Shown: in pieces, positions 30,307 to 43,400 of the stretch
How positions within the stretch are numbered: position 1 is the first letter of the stretch
How the letters are laid out: each line of letters opens with the position of its first letter
NCBI GenBank assembly: GCA_008694505.1
Contig: VZDJ01000049.1
Span: 62,001 to 126,000, forward strand
Direction of reading: 5' to 3'
DNA: 64,000 nt
Source of the DNA: Cyanoderma ruficeps
Taxonomy: Eukaryota > Chordata > Aves > Passeriformes > Timaliidae
The notes under the pieces: generated by a model
Databases searched by the model: none
The model's input: only the letters and a program-made list of their open reading frames with translations
Told to the model about the DNA's origin: nothing
Position numbers and translations under genes: made by a program

Positions 30307-30867
30307 GGGAGACACAGAGGGAGGCAGAAAAACAAAAGGTTGTGGAGGGAATCACTGTTCTATGTTCACCAGACAGATGAAAATAACCCAGCCACACCAC
30401 TGTCTGACCAGTATCGGGAAAAAGAAAACATTTCTTTGGATGACAGTGACCTTAAAGCATGTCTCAGCAGTTCGAATCTTGTGTTAGAAAATCCAAGACG
30501 TTTGCATGAAAAAATGATGCCAGTGTCTTTGCTGACACCCAAAACTGGCCTAGGAAAAAGCAGCACTTTTTGTGATGAACAGGCACTGTTTTTAATGCAT
30601 GAAAAAGATTTTGGATGACTGGAGAAAAAGTACAATGCTGTGGCTGAAATGGAAAAGGAAAAGCCTAATCCTTGGAAGAAGCACATGGAAAATATGCAGA
30701 TGCTGCTTGAGTACACCAGTGCTTGTCTTAGTCAAATAGATGAAGATTATTTGGAACAGGTAAAGTCAACTCAGCCTGTGCTGCCCAGAGTTCATACTAC
30801 CAGCTTCAGAGAAATCTGTGGATTCTGCCTGGATTGTAAGAAAGATAACAAGCCATGTCTTCTATGA
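30307..30867 (+). pseudogene. long open frame broken by one TGA, unidentified
   Basis: One reading frame stays open from 30307 to 30867 except for a TGA at 30616-30618. It reads through DENNPATPLSDQYREKENI and LCHEK-type charged segments up to LMHEKDFG, then after the stop LEKKYNAVAEMEKEKPN and HMENMQMLLEYTSACLSQ. The rich Glu/Lys/Asn/Ser content looks like real coiled-coil or disordered protein, not noise. It contains a consensus CAG/GTAAAG donor at 30759 and an acceptor-like site at 30372. No start codon, poly(A) tail or known domain was found. I cannot name the parent gene. It may be a decayed exon, a retrocopy fragment, or a gene piece with a sequencing error. Confidence 0.4.
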
Positions 30868-33311
30868 CAGTTCACACCCATGGAAAATAGGAGCTGGCTG
30901 TATTTAAACTCCTTTTCTGCTTCAAAACCAGAAACATCACTAGAGAAAAAGTCTAAGTAGGAATTCCTTCTGTTCCATTCTGCTACTACCTTTAAGAAGT
31001 GCAATTCAGAAATCTGCATGCTCCATTGCAGAGCTGTGTTTTCCTTAGTCCTTCAACACTGAACTAGGTAGAGCCATTCATTATGCAATACTACTGGTTC
31101 AGACTGGCAAGGACACGCTGGACTTTCCATATCAGTGCAAGAAATAGAGACCTGATTTGCATTAATATGTGCCACTCGGAGTGCAGGGTTTGTCAGAGTC
31201 TTACTCAGAAATAAGGGTTTCTGCATCAGTCCCATACTGAATGAAGGCTATTCTACAGCCCTTCCAGATATCAGAAAATGTGAGGCTAGGCACAGATATT
31301 TGGTAAAATTATCACCAACGACAGAATCAAATGTTGCAGTCAAATACATAGGGATGAACCTTTTCTGCACACTTACATAGTGATAACATGAAAGTTTTGG
31401 GGTTTAGCATTTGAATCTTTCCTGCTGTTGTTCCTGTGCCTAAAGGATTCAAATGCTGTTGTTTCTGTGATTTTAAGAGTTTGCGTCAACCTCCAGTTCC
31501 AAAAAACAGGCGTTTAAACAACCAAAAATTGTGAGAGTTTAAACTTTGGAAAAAGTTGGGTTGTTTCATGATTATGCTGCAACTAGCACAAAGTACATCC
31601 TAAAATGTTGCTCCTCATGCATGATAAAAATACTTTTTTTTCCTAGTGAGAAGAAATTCAAAGTGCTCTGAAATCTCTGTAAAACTCCACTGGATTTTTT
31701 CAAAAGATCTATATTGACGGAATTCCACAGTCAGTCTGCACAGTATTTCCTTCTGAGCCAGCCCCAAATTTGATCCAAAAATAGACAACTCAAGCCCTCA
31801 GATCTCTTCAGAAGAAACTTTTAAGTTTTCTTCATAAATATAATTAATGAAAAGAAGGCACTAGCCCACCTTAGTCAGGATTATTGCACCACTGACATGA
31901 CAGACAGCTGCTATCCAACTCTGTTAGAAAGGAAGACAGATCTGCATGCTACAGAGGCAGTGGTGTCCACAACCCTTATCCAAGATGATGACATGGGCAG
32001 CCAACTTTCACCCTGCACCAAAAATCCTAATGGAAACACAAGGCATCTGAGTGTAGACTGGCCAGTTTATAATTAGTGGGACTGTTTTAAACGTCTCTTT
32101 CAGTGCTGATAAAAATGTTAATAAGATGAAAAGTTCAATTTTTGCTTTTGTGCTGAAGGCTAAGCAGGAACAAGTACACTTTCTCCTTGTTTGTGGCCAA
32201 ATTGGGCACATACCATGAAATGCTGGTTGCTGTGTATTTGGAATATGCTTCCTGTTTCCAGAGGCAAGCAAAGATGCTGTAGCTGACAATGCAGAGGTTT
32301 ATGTTGATGGAAAAGAGCACTGGATGCTTCTGCCAGTCTTAGAGCAGCACACCATTGTTTACAGCTTGGCTCCTATGACTGAGCACTGAGACAAGCACAA
32401 GCTGCTGGCTTTATCCCATGTCTTCTGGATACAGGAAACCTCTACTGTGAAGCATCCATGATGGTGGCCAGGTTGCTGCTGAGGTGGGTCTGTGTTCTGC
32501 AGCTATAAGCACTAGATCTACACATTGCCTTAATCAACCACTCCTGAGCTGATCTTTCCTGTGCTACATATAAAATGCATTGGTTGGCACCTGCTTATCA
32601 CTCAGCTGTGTATTTTCTCATCCTGCACAGAATGATCCCACCATAACCGTCACTCTCCCCTACACCAGTGCTCATCGGAACACTGGTACCCTGAGACCTC
32701 CACTGCCCTAAGAACATCCATTGGGAAAAGTCCACAGCAAACCTGCTGTGGAGCACTTTCTCCCCTAACCCTAAATAATAAAGTGCTGGGCTAAAGGGGA
32801 AAAGAATAGCTTAAGTGCAATAAATAAAAGTGCTTGCAATTAATGTAGGAAACCATTCTCAGGTCAGCTTCACTGCAACTGGCTGTATTCTTTCAAGGAA
32901 TAACAAAGTCAGGTGCTGGGGGGGAGGGTGGGACACGGCAGCAGAAATATTCACAGGACTCTAAACACTGAGCATTTCTCCCTCAGCAGCCTCTTCACCC
33001 CCCCCCCGCCCCACACACACACACCAGCCCCTTTCCTGCAGAGCTGACAGAACCTCAGGCTTCAAGGACTTACTAGACAGTCCCTAACACAGAGCTCAGC
33101 TACTCATCTGTGTGCTCAGATAGAACAACTGACACCCTACAGTCGTTATGTGGACAGCCCAGATGTTGGCCTTCCTGATTCTTCCTCAACTCCATTAAGG
33201 AAGCAGCAGGTGCCTGTACTCCTTGCATGTCCCAGCTCCCTCAAAGGGCAAGATAGCCCTTATGAAACAGAGCTTCCTGGGACAGACAATGTGGGAGTGG
33301 TACTTGTAGGG
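30868..33311 (-). other. probable PHLPP2 3' UTR / inter-gene stretch
   Basis: No gene seen on either strand. If the distal signal at 29089 is used, all of this is PHLPP2 3' UTR on the minus strand. Holds a C run (32998-33007) followed by a short (CA)n (33012-33023). Confidence 0.4.
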
Positions 33312-34451
33312 TTACAAAGCTGTGTCAAACTCCTCTGGCAGGGGTGCTGCATGTTCTTCTTTTAGCTCCTGATCTGCTCCATCTTCCTGGTGCTGCTTCA
33401 TTTGTTCCTTCACTTCCTCTTCCAGATCAGGTGGCACCACAAATTGATCTTCTGGCTCCATCTGGGATGGAGCAGCAAAATAGCCTGTCTTCTTCTTGGG
33501 TGCCTCTGCTGCTACTTCGATGAGGTTGAGGCTCTCCTCCAAGGGCACTATGGAGCCATTGGAAAGCTTCTTTCCATACAGACAACATGTGGAAAGAGAT
33601 TTTTGGAGTTCACACTTCTCCTTGACCCCTCTCTGCACAGTGTTGCTGTTTACACTGTTCTGCCTCCGAATGACGAGTACAAGCCCAGAGTCATCCTCTG
33701 GCCCTGGAGCAGAAGAGCTGTACTCTGCAGCAGGATGTTCTATTTCCAGACCCTTTCCTTTACAGCAATGGATGTCCACCTCTACCTCCACTTTACTGCC
33801 ATTTGTCATCACACCTTCCACAGGCTGCTCATCATCACTATCTAGACCATTGTCAGACTGGTTGCTAGAGAAGGTGGCACTGGAAGGTTGGCGCTGAAAG
33901 ATGCTTGAGGGGGGCACAGGATGTAGGCTGCAACGTCGTTCTTGTCGTGGTAGCAAACTGCCATCGAGACCAACAGCACTGTGTTCATCTGATGCAGTAG
34001 AGCCCACCTCACTGCTGACCTCAGAAGCAGACAGTTCACTGCTGAACTCTGAAGCAATTCCACTGCTACATGAGGGTGTTGCTGGCTTGGTGGTGGTAGA
34101 ACTAAATCCCCCAGGGCCTGTCAGAGTGAGGCCATGCATCTCACACGTGCAGTTGTCCTCACTGATGTTCAGACATACCACCATTGCACCAACATTGTCT
34201 TGGCAACCATAGCTTTGGGCTAAAGTGCAGAGTTTCTTTGCAGCAGCTAGTGGGTCGTGTAGGTGCCGCACAGCTGAGACAGCCTCTGCATAAGAAAGGT
34301 GTTCCCAGAGAGCTTTGTTCCCTAGAAGCAGCAACTCATCTTGTACAGTCAGTGGAACGGAATTGACATGTGGTTTGGGCACGATCCAAGGATACAGGTA
34401 CGTGCAGCCTAGCATCCGAGTACAGCAAGTCACACCATTGACTTTATTGTC
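33312..34451 (-). CDS. PHLPP2: PHLPP2 coding exon 19, end of phosphatase domain, tail and stop (residues 971-1349)
   Basis: Starts [20 protein letters not shown] and continues [17 protein letters not shown] and [16 protein letters not shown]. Then a Ser-rich tail with [19 protein letters not shown] and [20 protein letters not shown], ending EEFDTAL before TAA. Acceptor CTCGTCTGCAG/GACAAT. Confidence 0.98.
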   Translation of the reverse strand, partial: DNKVNGVTCCTRMLGCTYLYPWIVPKPHVNSVPLTVQDELLLLGNKALWEHLSYAEAVSAVRHLHDPLAAAKKLCTLAQSYGCQDNVGAMVVCLNISEDNCTCEMHGLTLTGPGGFSSTTTKPATPSCSSGIASEFSSELSASEVSSEVGSTASDEHSAVGLDGSLLPRQERRCSLHPVPPSSIFQRQPSSATFSSNQSDNGLDSDDEQPVEGVMTNGSKVEVEVDIHCCKGKGLEIEHPAAEYSSSAPGPEDDSGLVLVIRRQNSVNSNTVQRGVKEKCELQKSLSTCCLYGKKLSNGSIVPLEESLNLIEVAAEAPKKKTGYFAAPSQMEPEDQFVVPPDLEEEVKEQMKQHQEDGADQELKEEHAAPLPEEFDTAL

Positions 34452-37400
34452 CTGCAGACGAGAGAAACACAGCAGTAGCACTGGATGTGCTATTAGATCA
34501 TTTAGAAATCAATTTTTCCCCTGCTCATATGCTGGTTTGGAGCCTCGAGAAATGCCAGTTGCACAGCTGCAGCACTGGAGAAAGGGATCTAGGTGCAAGT
34601 ACTACAGCTCAGACATTCACTATGCCTGATGATCAGGTGCAATAACTGCCATCACCCATGCTGGCAATAACAGACTTTTATCCCACAAGACTTTTTGTTG
34701 CACTCTGAAGAATTGTAGCAGACTATTCTGAAGTGTGCAGCTAGACTACCTGCAGTACAGTGATCAGAGAGTCTCACTGATTAGTCTTATGTGAAACTTA
34801 TTTTTTAGCACAAGTGAGATAGTGACTTTTGACTATCTCAGTGCAAGACATATTACCCAGACATTAAACAGTTTCTGTGTATTATCTGAACTATTTCCCT
34901 CTTTATTAATATATAACTGCATTCTGAAGTGTGGACACTACATCCTGAGGAAAAAAAGAACAAGTGGGTATCTCAAACTGTTTCTGTAACCTGGATGAAT
35001 TACCCTCTTCTGCTAGATTGTCCCCTGGCCAGCCTGGCAGTGGTCTCCCATAAAGAGAAGTGCCCACAACCCTCAGTCCCTTTTCCAAGTCACTGTTTTG
35101 AAATTAATTTCAGTGTTCTTCATTTCTGTATTCTCTGGGTGTCAACACTGCTGCTGCTGCCAAGTATTAAAACCCAGCAGATGAGATGCACAGGGTAGTG
35201 TTTTATACAATAATTTCACTTTTCTCTTTCAGAACCCAATAATGAGCCAGTTTTAAAACTATTTAATGTGCTACATTAATCCCATAGTTATTTTCAGTCA
35301 GAGTGCTATGTTGCAGTGTTGCAATGCCTATAAGAGATATATTACAGTTACATTACACTAATTACACATTATGCTTATGAAAAATACTTCTATCTAGCAA
35401 TTTAATACTTTTTAAAAGACTGAGCATAAAACTAAAGTGATTGGCACTGATTCTCAAGATCTTTACAGATGTATTTTACCCACTCTTTGGCACTTCCCTG
35501 TTATTTCCAAGTGTTTAGAAAGTTAACCTTTACAGAGTTCTCTGGAAATCATTTTAATACTTTTGCATACTACATGTCATCCTGTACCCATAGTTCTTAG
35601 GCCATAGTGTTTTAGGAACATGCAATTTTGAAAGGCTAATCAGCAAAAGAAGCAGACCAGGAATCACTAGACAAGTCAGTCATTCAGAACCTCCATGTCG
35701 CCCTCTCCCCTGTAATGTTATGCAGACGGCTGAGCTCATGTATTTGTACCAAGCTTTTACATGGGCATAGAAGCTGAAGTGCAAAGGATCCAAACCAACC
35801 TCTGTTATAATGGCTTTTTGCCCCTTGACTCTCCTGGCTTCTTCTGAACATTGTTCAAGGCTGAAGACTTTGGAGAGAGGCACTGCTTTTCCACTTCGGC
35901 ACAGTACGGCTTGGCACGTCCCCACATTGGCCACCGTCAGAGAAAAGTTGCTGGCTGGATCAGCCACCTCATTACGAATGTAGCAAAGGACAGCAGAGGA
36001 ACCCAGCTTCTGCCCAGCCATGCCCAGCTTCCTGTTGGAGGAGAAGGTGTAGGAGGCTCCAGTATCTACTGACAGGCTTTCTGGAGGGCTGCCTCACCCC
36101 ACCTAACATATTGATATACCTATGCAAGTCCCACCAGGACCAGCTTGTTCACTGTCCTACCTGTGGGAGACCAAGAAGGTGTTGGACATGAACATGGTGT
36201 CAGACTGCTGTACCTCCTCCAGGAGCACATCAGCCATGGTGCACTGCAGCAAGCGTGGCAGTTCTTCGTTCTTGTCACCATCAAACATGCCATACACAGC
36301 CTCCACCCCCTCTGCAAAGCTCCCCAGTGCCAGGGATGACACACACAGCCTGTCAGAAAAGCATACAAGCAAAGTTAATATGTCTCAAAAAATTATCTTG
36401 TTCTCAAAACCACAGCCATCAGGCACCATGCTGTGAGTGCCATTCTCCCAGGGCAGCAAAGTCACTGTCCCGACATTCACTAGACTGGGAGATCTACAGC
36501 TTCATTTTATTATTGGAACTCCCAAACCCTCCTTGACCACATGCAGGAGAGGGCAACAGGCACAGCTGGCAAGAGAAAAGGCATCTTTGTTGGAGAGGGA
36601 AGAAGAGTCCAAGTGTACTGAGATAAATGATAAAACTGAGGCAAAAGGTAATGTGGAGACTTGAATTACCAAGACTTAGTAAGAGATCCAGAGAGACAAA
36701 CGCATGGATGAGCTCTTGGGCAAAACAGGTCTGCTTGGGTGCTCAGCAGTGCACTCTGGCCAGCATCCTGAGAAAACAGTGTCAGTTGTTCAGCAGACCA
36801 CAATACTCACTTATTTCTTTGGCCTGTCAGCTCAGCTACTCCGTGACTCCAGAAGGCAGAAGTGAGTGCCGAGTCTGCCGTGAGGGAGGGCTTAGCATCA
36901 ATCTTCAGTGTGGTAATGTGACTACAGAGAGAACAGAAGTTATACTTTTCTAGAACCTGCTGAACAGGCCTTAGGACCTTGTCCAGTCTAGGATTTTAGA
37001 CAGCAGTCTGTGGAAAGAACTGCAGCAAGGAGAGAAGTTTATGGTCTCGGTCTTCTGGAGATGTCTGGCTGTTTATGACAAAGACACCTGGGAAAACCTC
37101 ATACCACCTGAAAAATTCCTTGCTCTGATGTTTCAGACCCAGACTTTTCCCTTCCCAAAGACAGTAAGTCTCAGCTGCCTCAGGCAGGGAACATTATACC
37201 ACTATGCAGTGATAAAGTACTTCTACTTTACTATCCCATTTCCTCTCCTGGGAAGGGTTACCCTTCCCTGTGCAGGTCACTACTGGGTTGACATGTCAAT
37301 GGCTCACCTGAAGATATCCAGTGTCTTGTGTTCTAACACCAGGTTTGTGTTTCCGCTCAGATCCAGCTCTTGCAAGGCACCTGGTAGTGCCTCAGGGATT

Positions 37401-40400
37401 AGGATTTCAGTTAATTCATTGCAGCTCAAATCCACAAACTGCAGTAGCAACAAACAGCATGACAAAGAAAATACTCTTTTGTTGTGTCATGTCATCAGTT
37501 ACTCCCATGCTCCTTACAAACACCATACAACCCTGCAACTTATTGTATCTCACACACACGTCATGAAAATGGATCTCCTTGTCAGAAGAAGAATGATTTA
37601 TAAGCAACCTGCCATAGTCACAACTCCAATACTGAAAGACTAGGTCACACCAAAGATAAAAGAAGGCCTCTATATGCAAACCTGCCTAGCTATGTAACAC
37701 TGCCCACTGTCTCAAATGCAAGAAACTAGAAATGTCAGAGACAGGTGGTAAAGGTGAATGGGATGATCTTTGATGAACTCAGAGATCTAGAATGCATATT
37801 TTGTGGCCTGTTCTCAAATTAATCAAGCAAAGTCATAGAACCACAGAATGGTTTGCGTTGGAACAGATGTTCAACAAATCTGCCATAGACAGGGACACTA
37901 CAAGAGGTTGCTCCAAGACCTGTCCAACCTGGCCTTGAAAATTCCAGGGATTGGGCAGCCACAGCTTCTCTGGGCAACCTGTGCCAGGGCCTCCCCACCC
38001 TCACAGGAAAGAGTTTCTTCCTAATATCCAACCTACACCTACTGTCTTTCACTTTAAAGCCACTCCCCCTTATGCTGTCACTTCATGCCTTTGTCTGAAG
38101 TCCTTCTCAAGCTCTCTTTTGCTCACTTTACGTAATGGAAGGCTGCAATGAGGTCACTCCAGACCCTTTTCTTCTCCAAGCTGAACAACCCCAAACCACT
38201 CAGCCCACTGCCACAACAGAGGTGCTCCAGTCCTCTCTGATCATCTTCATGGACTCCTCTGGACCCACTCCAACAGGTCTAAGTCCTTCTTGTGCTGAGG
38301 ACCCAAGAACTGGATACAGCCCTCCAGGTGTGATCTCCTCTGAGCAGGGCAGGGGGGCAGAATCCTCTCCTCACCCAGTGTCAAAGCCACTGGGGATGAG
38401 TCCAGGATGTGGGGGGTTTCTGGGTGCCAGCGCATGTGGCTGGGGCCTGTCCAGCCTCTCATCCAGCAGCATCCCCAAGCCCTTCTCAGCAGGGCTGTTC
38501 TCAACCATTCAGCCCCCAGCCTGGATTGATACCAGGGGCAACCCTGACCCAGGTACAGCACCTTGCACTTGGGCCTTGCTGGGACCTCCTGTTCTCTCCT
38601 AGCAGTTATTCCTCATTCTATAACCCAAAATTTCCCCAGATATCTCTTTATCTGCTCCATACAAATACCTGAATACGGGGCAAATGCAGGATTTCTGGAA
38701 AAATGCTGATTTCATTAGAATGTGCAATAAGTGTATGAAGTAGCTTGCAGTTTGCAACCGTTGTAGGAATTGTTTTCAGTTTGTTGCCACTCACATTCAG
38801 TTCTTCCAAGTGCTCCAGCTTACTAAGTTTGCTGAAAGGGAAACAAAAAAATACAGTATCTTACAGACATGAACTTGTCACTTTTGGAAGCTGCACATGC
38901 ATATCCATTTTCTGATTTACTGATAGGAGACCAAAAGTCGTAAGAGATGCCCTAGTAAGATGCACAGTCCCCAAGCCTGGCTTGGATTTGTACAACAGAC
39001 AGACCCTTGCAGTGCACACACACATGCAATGCAACTAGTTACATCCCTTGGTCCCTCTGGACAGCACTTCAGGTAGGACAGGAAAACCTACTGCCCACAC
39101 TACCCTGCGCCAATCTCCTTTAACATGCTTCTCACTTTGTGTGTAGAAATGTTAGGCTTTTGTCATCAAGCAACAGGGAGAGTGTCTCACTCTGACTTTG
39201 ACTTGTACAATCATGGGGAGGTGGCAGCTTCCTCCTAGGGAGGACTGACTTGCCCAACAGCCTTACTGACTTACCTTGCAGGGAAAGTCTGCAGGTTGTT
39301 GTTTGCCAGATGCAAGATCCGTAGGTTTGGGTGTCCAACCAAGACAGGGATGCATTGATCTGTGAGGCTGTTATTAGTCAAGTATAGCAGCTGCAGCATG
39401 CTCAAACTCTCCTCCCCAGTACATGCGGAGGGCAAGGACTCCAGGCTGTTTGCAGAGGCATTCAGGTACCTGAGGCTAACCACAGCAAGTGCAGAAATCA
39501 GACTTCATATCATCCAAACCACTGCATTAGCACCAGGAAAAGGAGCTGTACTAATGCCAGTGTGGACAGCAGTATCAGACAGGAGGCCAGACAATACTGT
39601 AACATCTTTACTCACATCAAGATTTGTGAGTCTACTAATGACTTACTAGCTATATGCACCGTGGATGCACACTGTTTTACAGTAAACAGTGAGTATTGAA
39701 AAGCCCACAGGTAATACTGGTGGAAGCAGACAATGTAAAACTTTACCAAGACTCTTTAAAGGAGGGCTAACTCCTGTGTGAAAAGACAGTTATGAGGGAC
39801 TGTTCATTTGTTAAGGGTCTCTCTTGTTGTTCTCCAATGACCTGAATCTGACTGGCTTCTTTTCTTTGCACTTGAGCTTATGACTACTTTTAAAGACAAA
39901 GCTCTTCAGGTAGCCTCTGTTTTCCTGTAATTACACAGTAACATGGACTGACTCCTTCAAATCAGCTTCCCTTATGGTACCTGAATAGCTTCCTCATAAA
40001 GGGCACACCTCGTTATCTCTTATGCAAATAGCACCTTGCAAGGACAGTCACACAGGTGCCACTTTCAGCCCTTATACTCCAAACGATAATGCAGACAAAT
40101 GATGCTTGCTACTGACACTCACTTCAGAGCTTTGACAAAGAGTGTCTCTGGGAGTTTAGTCAACAGATTGTGCTGAAGGTCCAGCACCTCCAGTGGAATG
40201 TGTTCTAGAAGAGGTGGAAGGCTCTGCAGACGATTGTGCCCCACCATCAACTTCCGAAGACTCAAGCTTCTGAGGATCCTAGAAAGACATAGCGTTTTCT
40301 GTTTAACTTGGTTCACTCCTCCTGACATCCACAGAGTGGGGAAGGTAGTATTTAATCCACTTAATTTGATTGTACAGCAGGGAAAAATTAAAATACACTG

Positions 40401-43400
40401 ATCCATAAAATGTAAACAATGACAAAGCAGAACAACACACAGGGTAAGATGACTCCGTCTCTCTGAATGCTTGGAAGCGTACCTACATTTCCCTCTACAT
40501 GACTGCTGATTGTTATCTTGTGACGTGAGTTGGTGTGCATCTGCCCAGCATTCTCTCAGGCAGACAAAGCAAGAAGTCACAAAGGAAGGCTTTAAATGCC
40601 TGTTGTCACATGTAGGTAGAGAGAAGTGCTTCCACAGTGCAAACATAAATTCAGAGTTTTAACTAGTGGCTTCACACTCCTGTATTATTTCTGAGGCAGT
40701 AAATTATTCTTTGCATAATATACTTAAAACTTGGTCCCTTTAATCCATTGGATTGACTAAAATTCTCTTCTAAGTTCTCATTATCACATCCTTGTTATGT
40801 CCTTTTCTTCCTTTTGATGTACATAGTTTTTCTATGACAATCACTAGAATGTCATTGATGATCACTTCTTATGCCTCTTGTTTCAACTTCTCCAACCCAT
40901 GTTCTACATTTCTTCCCTGTTGACCACTTCTTCATTCAATTTTAGTATGACTTACCCTAGACAGTGTGTCATTCATCAAATCACACCCCCACCAAACACC
41001 CTTGTTAGGCTGAGAATGTTTATGCTTTGCTTCTTCCTAGGATAAATAACTGCAATATTGTATTAGTTCTTGGCTCTCATTCGCTGCTGGCTGATGGTGT
41101 ACTATGAAAGCTACATTCGAGATCAGCTGAACTGTCTCTTTGCGATAACTCCATGTCAAAGGTAACAGATGAAATTTCTGTGGGACGATGCAAAATGTAT
41201 TAGGGTCTCACCTGTGACTTGTGTTCACAGACAGTATGATAACACATATAAATCACAGCAGCATGTTCTATGTCAGGTGCAAATAGCTGTAGTAGCAGCC
41301 AAAAGCACAGCATGGGATTACCTAGCCCCTATTGTTCAAAGAGCTGACCTAGAAACTGGTTCTTTCCAACATTTGAATACAGAGAATTTTTGATGCTCCA
41401 TAGATAAAGTGGATTATATCTTGACACAACAAGGAATGAAGCAAGTGGAATAGCACTGCTTCTCTTTTCCCAGACAGCCCATTGTAGAAGAAAGCTCAGC
41501 TCTGTTTACAAGTTTTCTGACCTCGATGGAAGCTCCAAGAGTAGGTTGTAGCTCACATCCAAAACTTCCAGTTTCTTTGCTTCACAGGCCCAATCTGGGA
41601 TACGCTGTAGCTGATTGCTGTGAAAAGCAAGTGGGAAAAGCTAGAAACCAGCACTCCATATGGAACAGACTCTAAATGCTGCATGGTTTTAGTGACAGCC
41701 AAACTAAAAGCAACAGGCAAAAAATAAACAGCATCTGAGTTAGTCATGTGGAATTTATCTCACAGCTAATGCAAACCAAACTGGTTCATGACTTAGCAGG
41801 GCATCCTATCTTACAGGTCTCACAATGCTGCTCCAAGGGCAGATGTAGACAATGAAACCAACAACAGAGATCACTGGCAGCTACTCTAAATATTTGATCC
41901 ACGGATCCCCCTCATTCAGTTCAGTAAGCTGCCACAAGTTCAGTGGTCCCTGCTTGGCTTTTTTTTTCTGATCACGACCTACAGCTGAAGGACAGAGAAG
42001 TCACCTGAAAAGGTTATACTGGTTCAGAAAGGCTTCTGGTCTGGAACACTTTCATAATTGTTTAGTGCTGGGCTTTGAAGTTCTATTGTGTTTGATTGCT
42101 CTCAACTGTTTTAAACCCTTAAAACCTCTAGAAAATTTTGCAGAAAAAAGAAAAGGTGTCCAGATACTTGCTTTAGGTTCTGTTGTGTATTATTACTTAC
42201 TGAGAGAGTTCTAGACACGTCAGTAGACCAGGAACTGGATAAATATTGATAGCTGTCAGACCTGATGAAGTAAAAAGCAAGTAAGTATGATTGCAGAGCT
42301 TTGGAGAGAAAACAGCACAGAGAAGCAGCTTAGCTATCCAATGAGACTCACAGTCCTTCTTTATAGAGACTCAAGGTCCCTACTGATCCTTCCCACCACA
42401 GTTCACACTTCATACATCTGCCATATGGCATTACAGTGTCTCATACTATCCCATTTCTGCATCTGTCATGTGGAGCACCAGAACAAGAGAGAACTGTACT
42501 TTTCTTTGTGGGCTCTCAAAATCTCAATGGAAGATGAATTCCTTGGATGTAACACCACAACCTCCACAGTGTTACACAGCCTGTGTACACATATGCATAT
42601 GTGATCCGTATGAGCTAACCTCAGAGTACCCATTACATATGGTTTCACCACTATAACATCAGCATAATTTTTTTTTTATGTGTGAGAGAGGGCAAAAGGC
42701 TGTTTTCCTTTGCTCCCAGGGCTTAAAGGGAAAAGGTAGGTGAAGAAGACAAAGAGACCTACAGTTGCTGTTGGCATACAGGCCCCGAAGGGAGAAGCCG
42801 CTCAGCGTCAGCTCTCTCAGCTTATTTCGCTCGCAGTGCAGCTGCTCCAGGCTGACCAAGGAACTCAGATCCAGATTTGTCATCTGATTGTCTCGTAAAT
42901 CCATGTAAGCCACAGATTTGTTCCCTTCCAGAGTGTCAGCTGCTGTTCTCTTCAGGTTGTTCAGCCTAAACACTCAGAGATGAGTTAAAAAGTCAGAAAA
43001 TAGGACACTGAACACTGGACATCAGTAAGAAGAGAGAAAAAAGAAGGGGAAAGGAAGAATTCTGGTGAAGACTAACACCAAAGGTGCACACAGTGAATGA
43101 AATGTGTGACAAGCAATGGTGAATTTCAGGCAGTGAACACAACAAAAACATTTCCTTCACCTACGCTGCTACACGTAACCATTTTAATGATTCCCAAATT
43201 CCTAAGAGATTCTGAAGAAAGATCCAGTGTAGAAAACAGAAACCAGGCCAAGGGGCAGCTACTCTGTATGGACACAGGAAGCTAAAACAGAGAACAGTAT
43301 TTTGTGGCCTTGCCACACACAAAAAGCTCTTTGTCCCTTTCTGAGAGATCTGCAGTTGGCAGCCTGGAGAATCAGGATCACATCTCTAGGGCAGGAAGGC

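Noticed and set aside
33390..34629. Several plus-strand frames over the last PHLPP2 exon
   Set aside because: Shadows of a conserved minus-strand coding exon.
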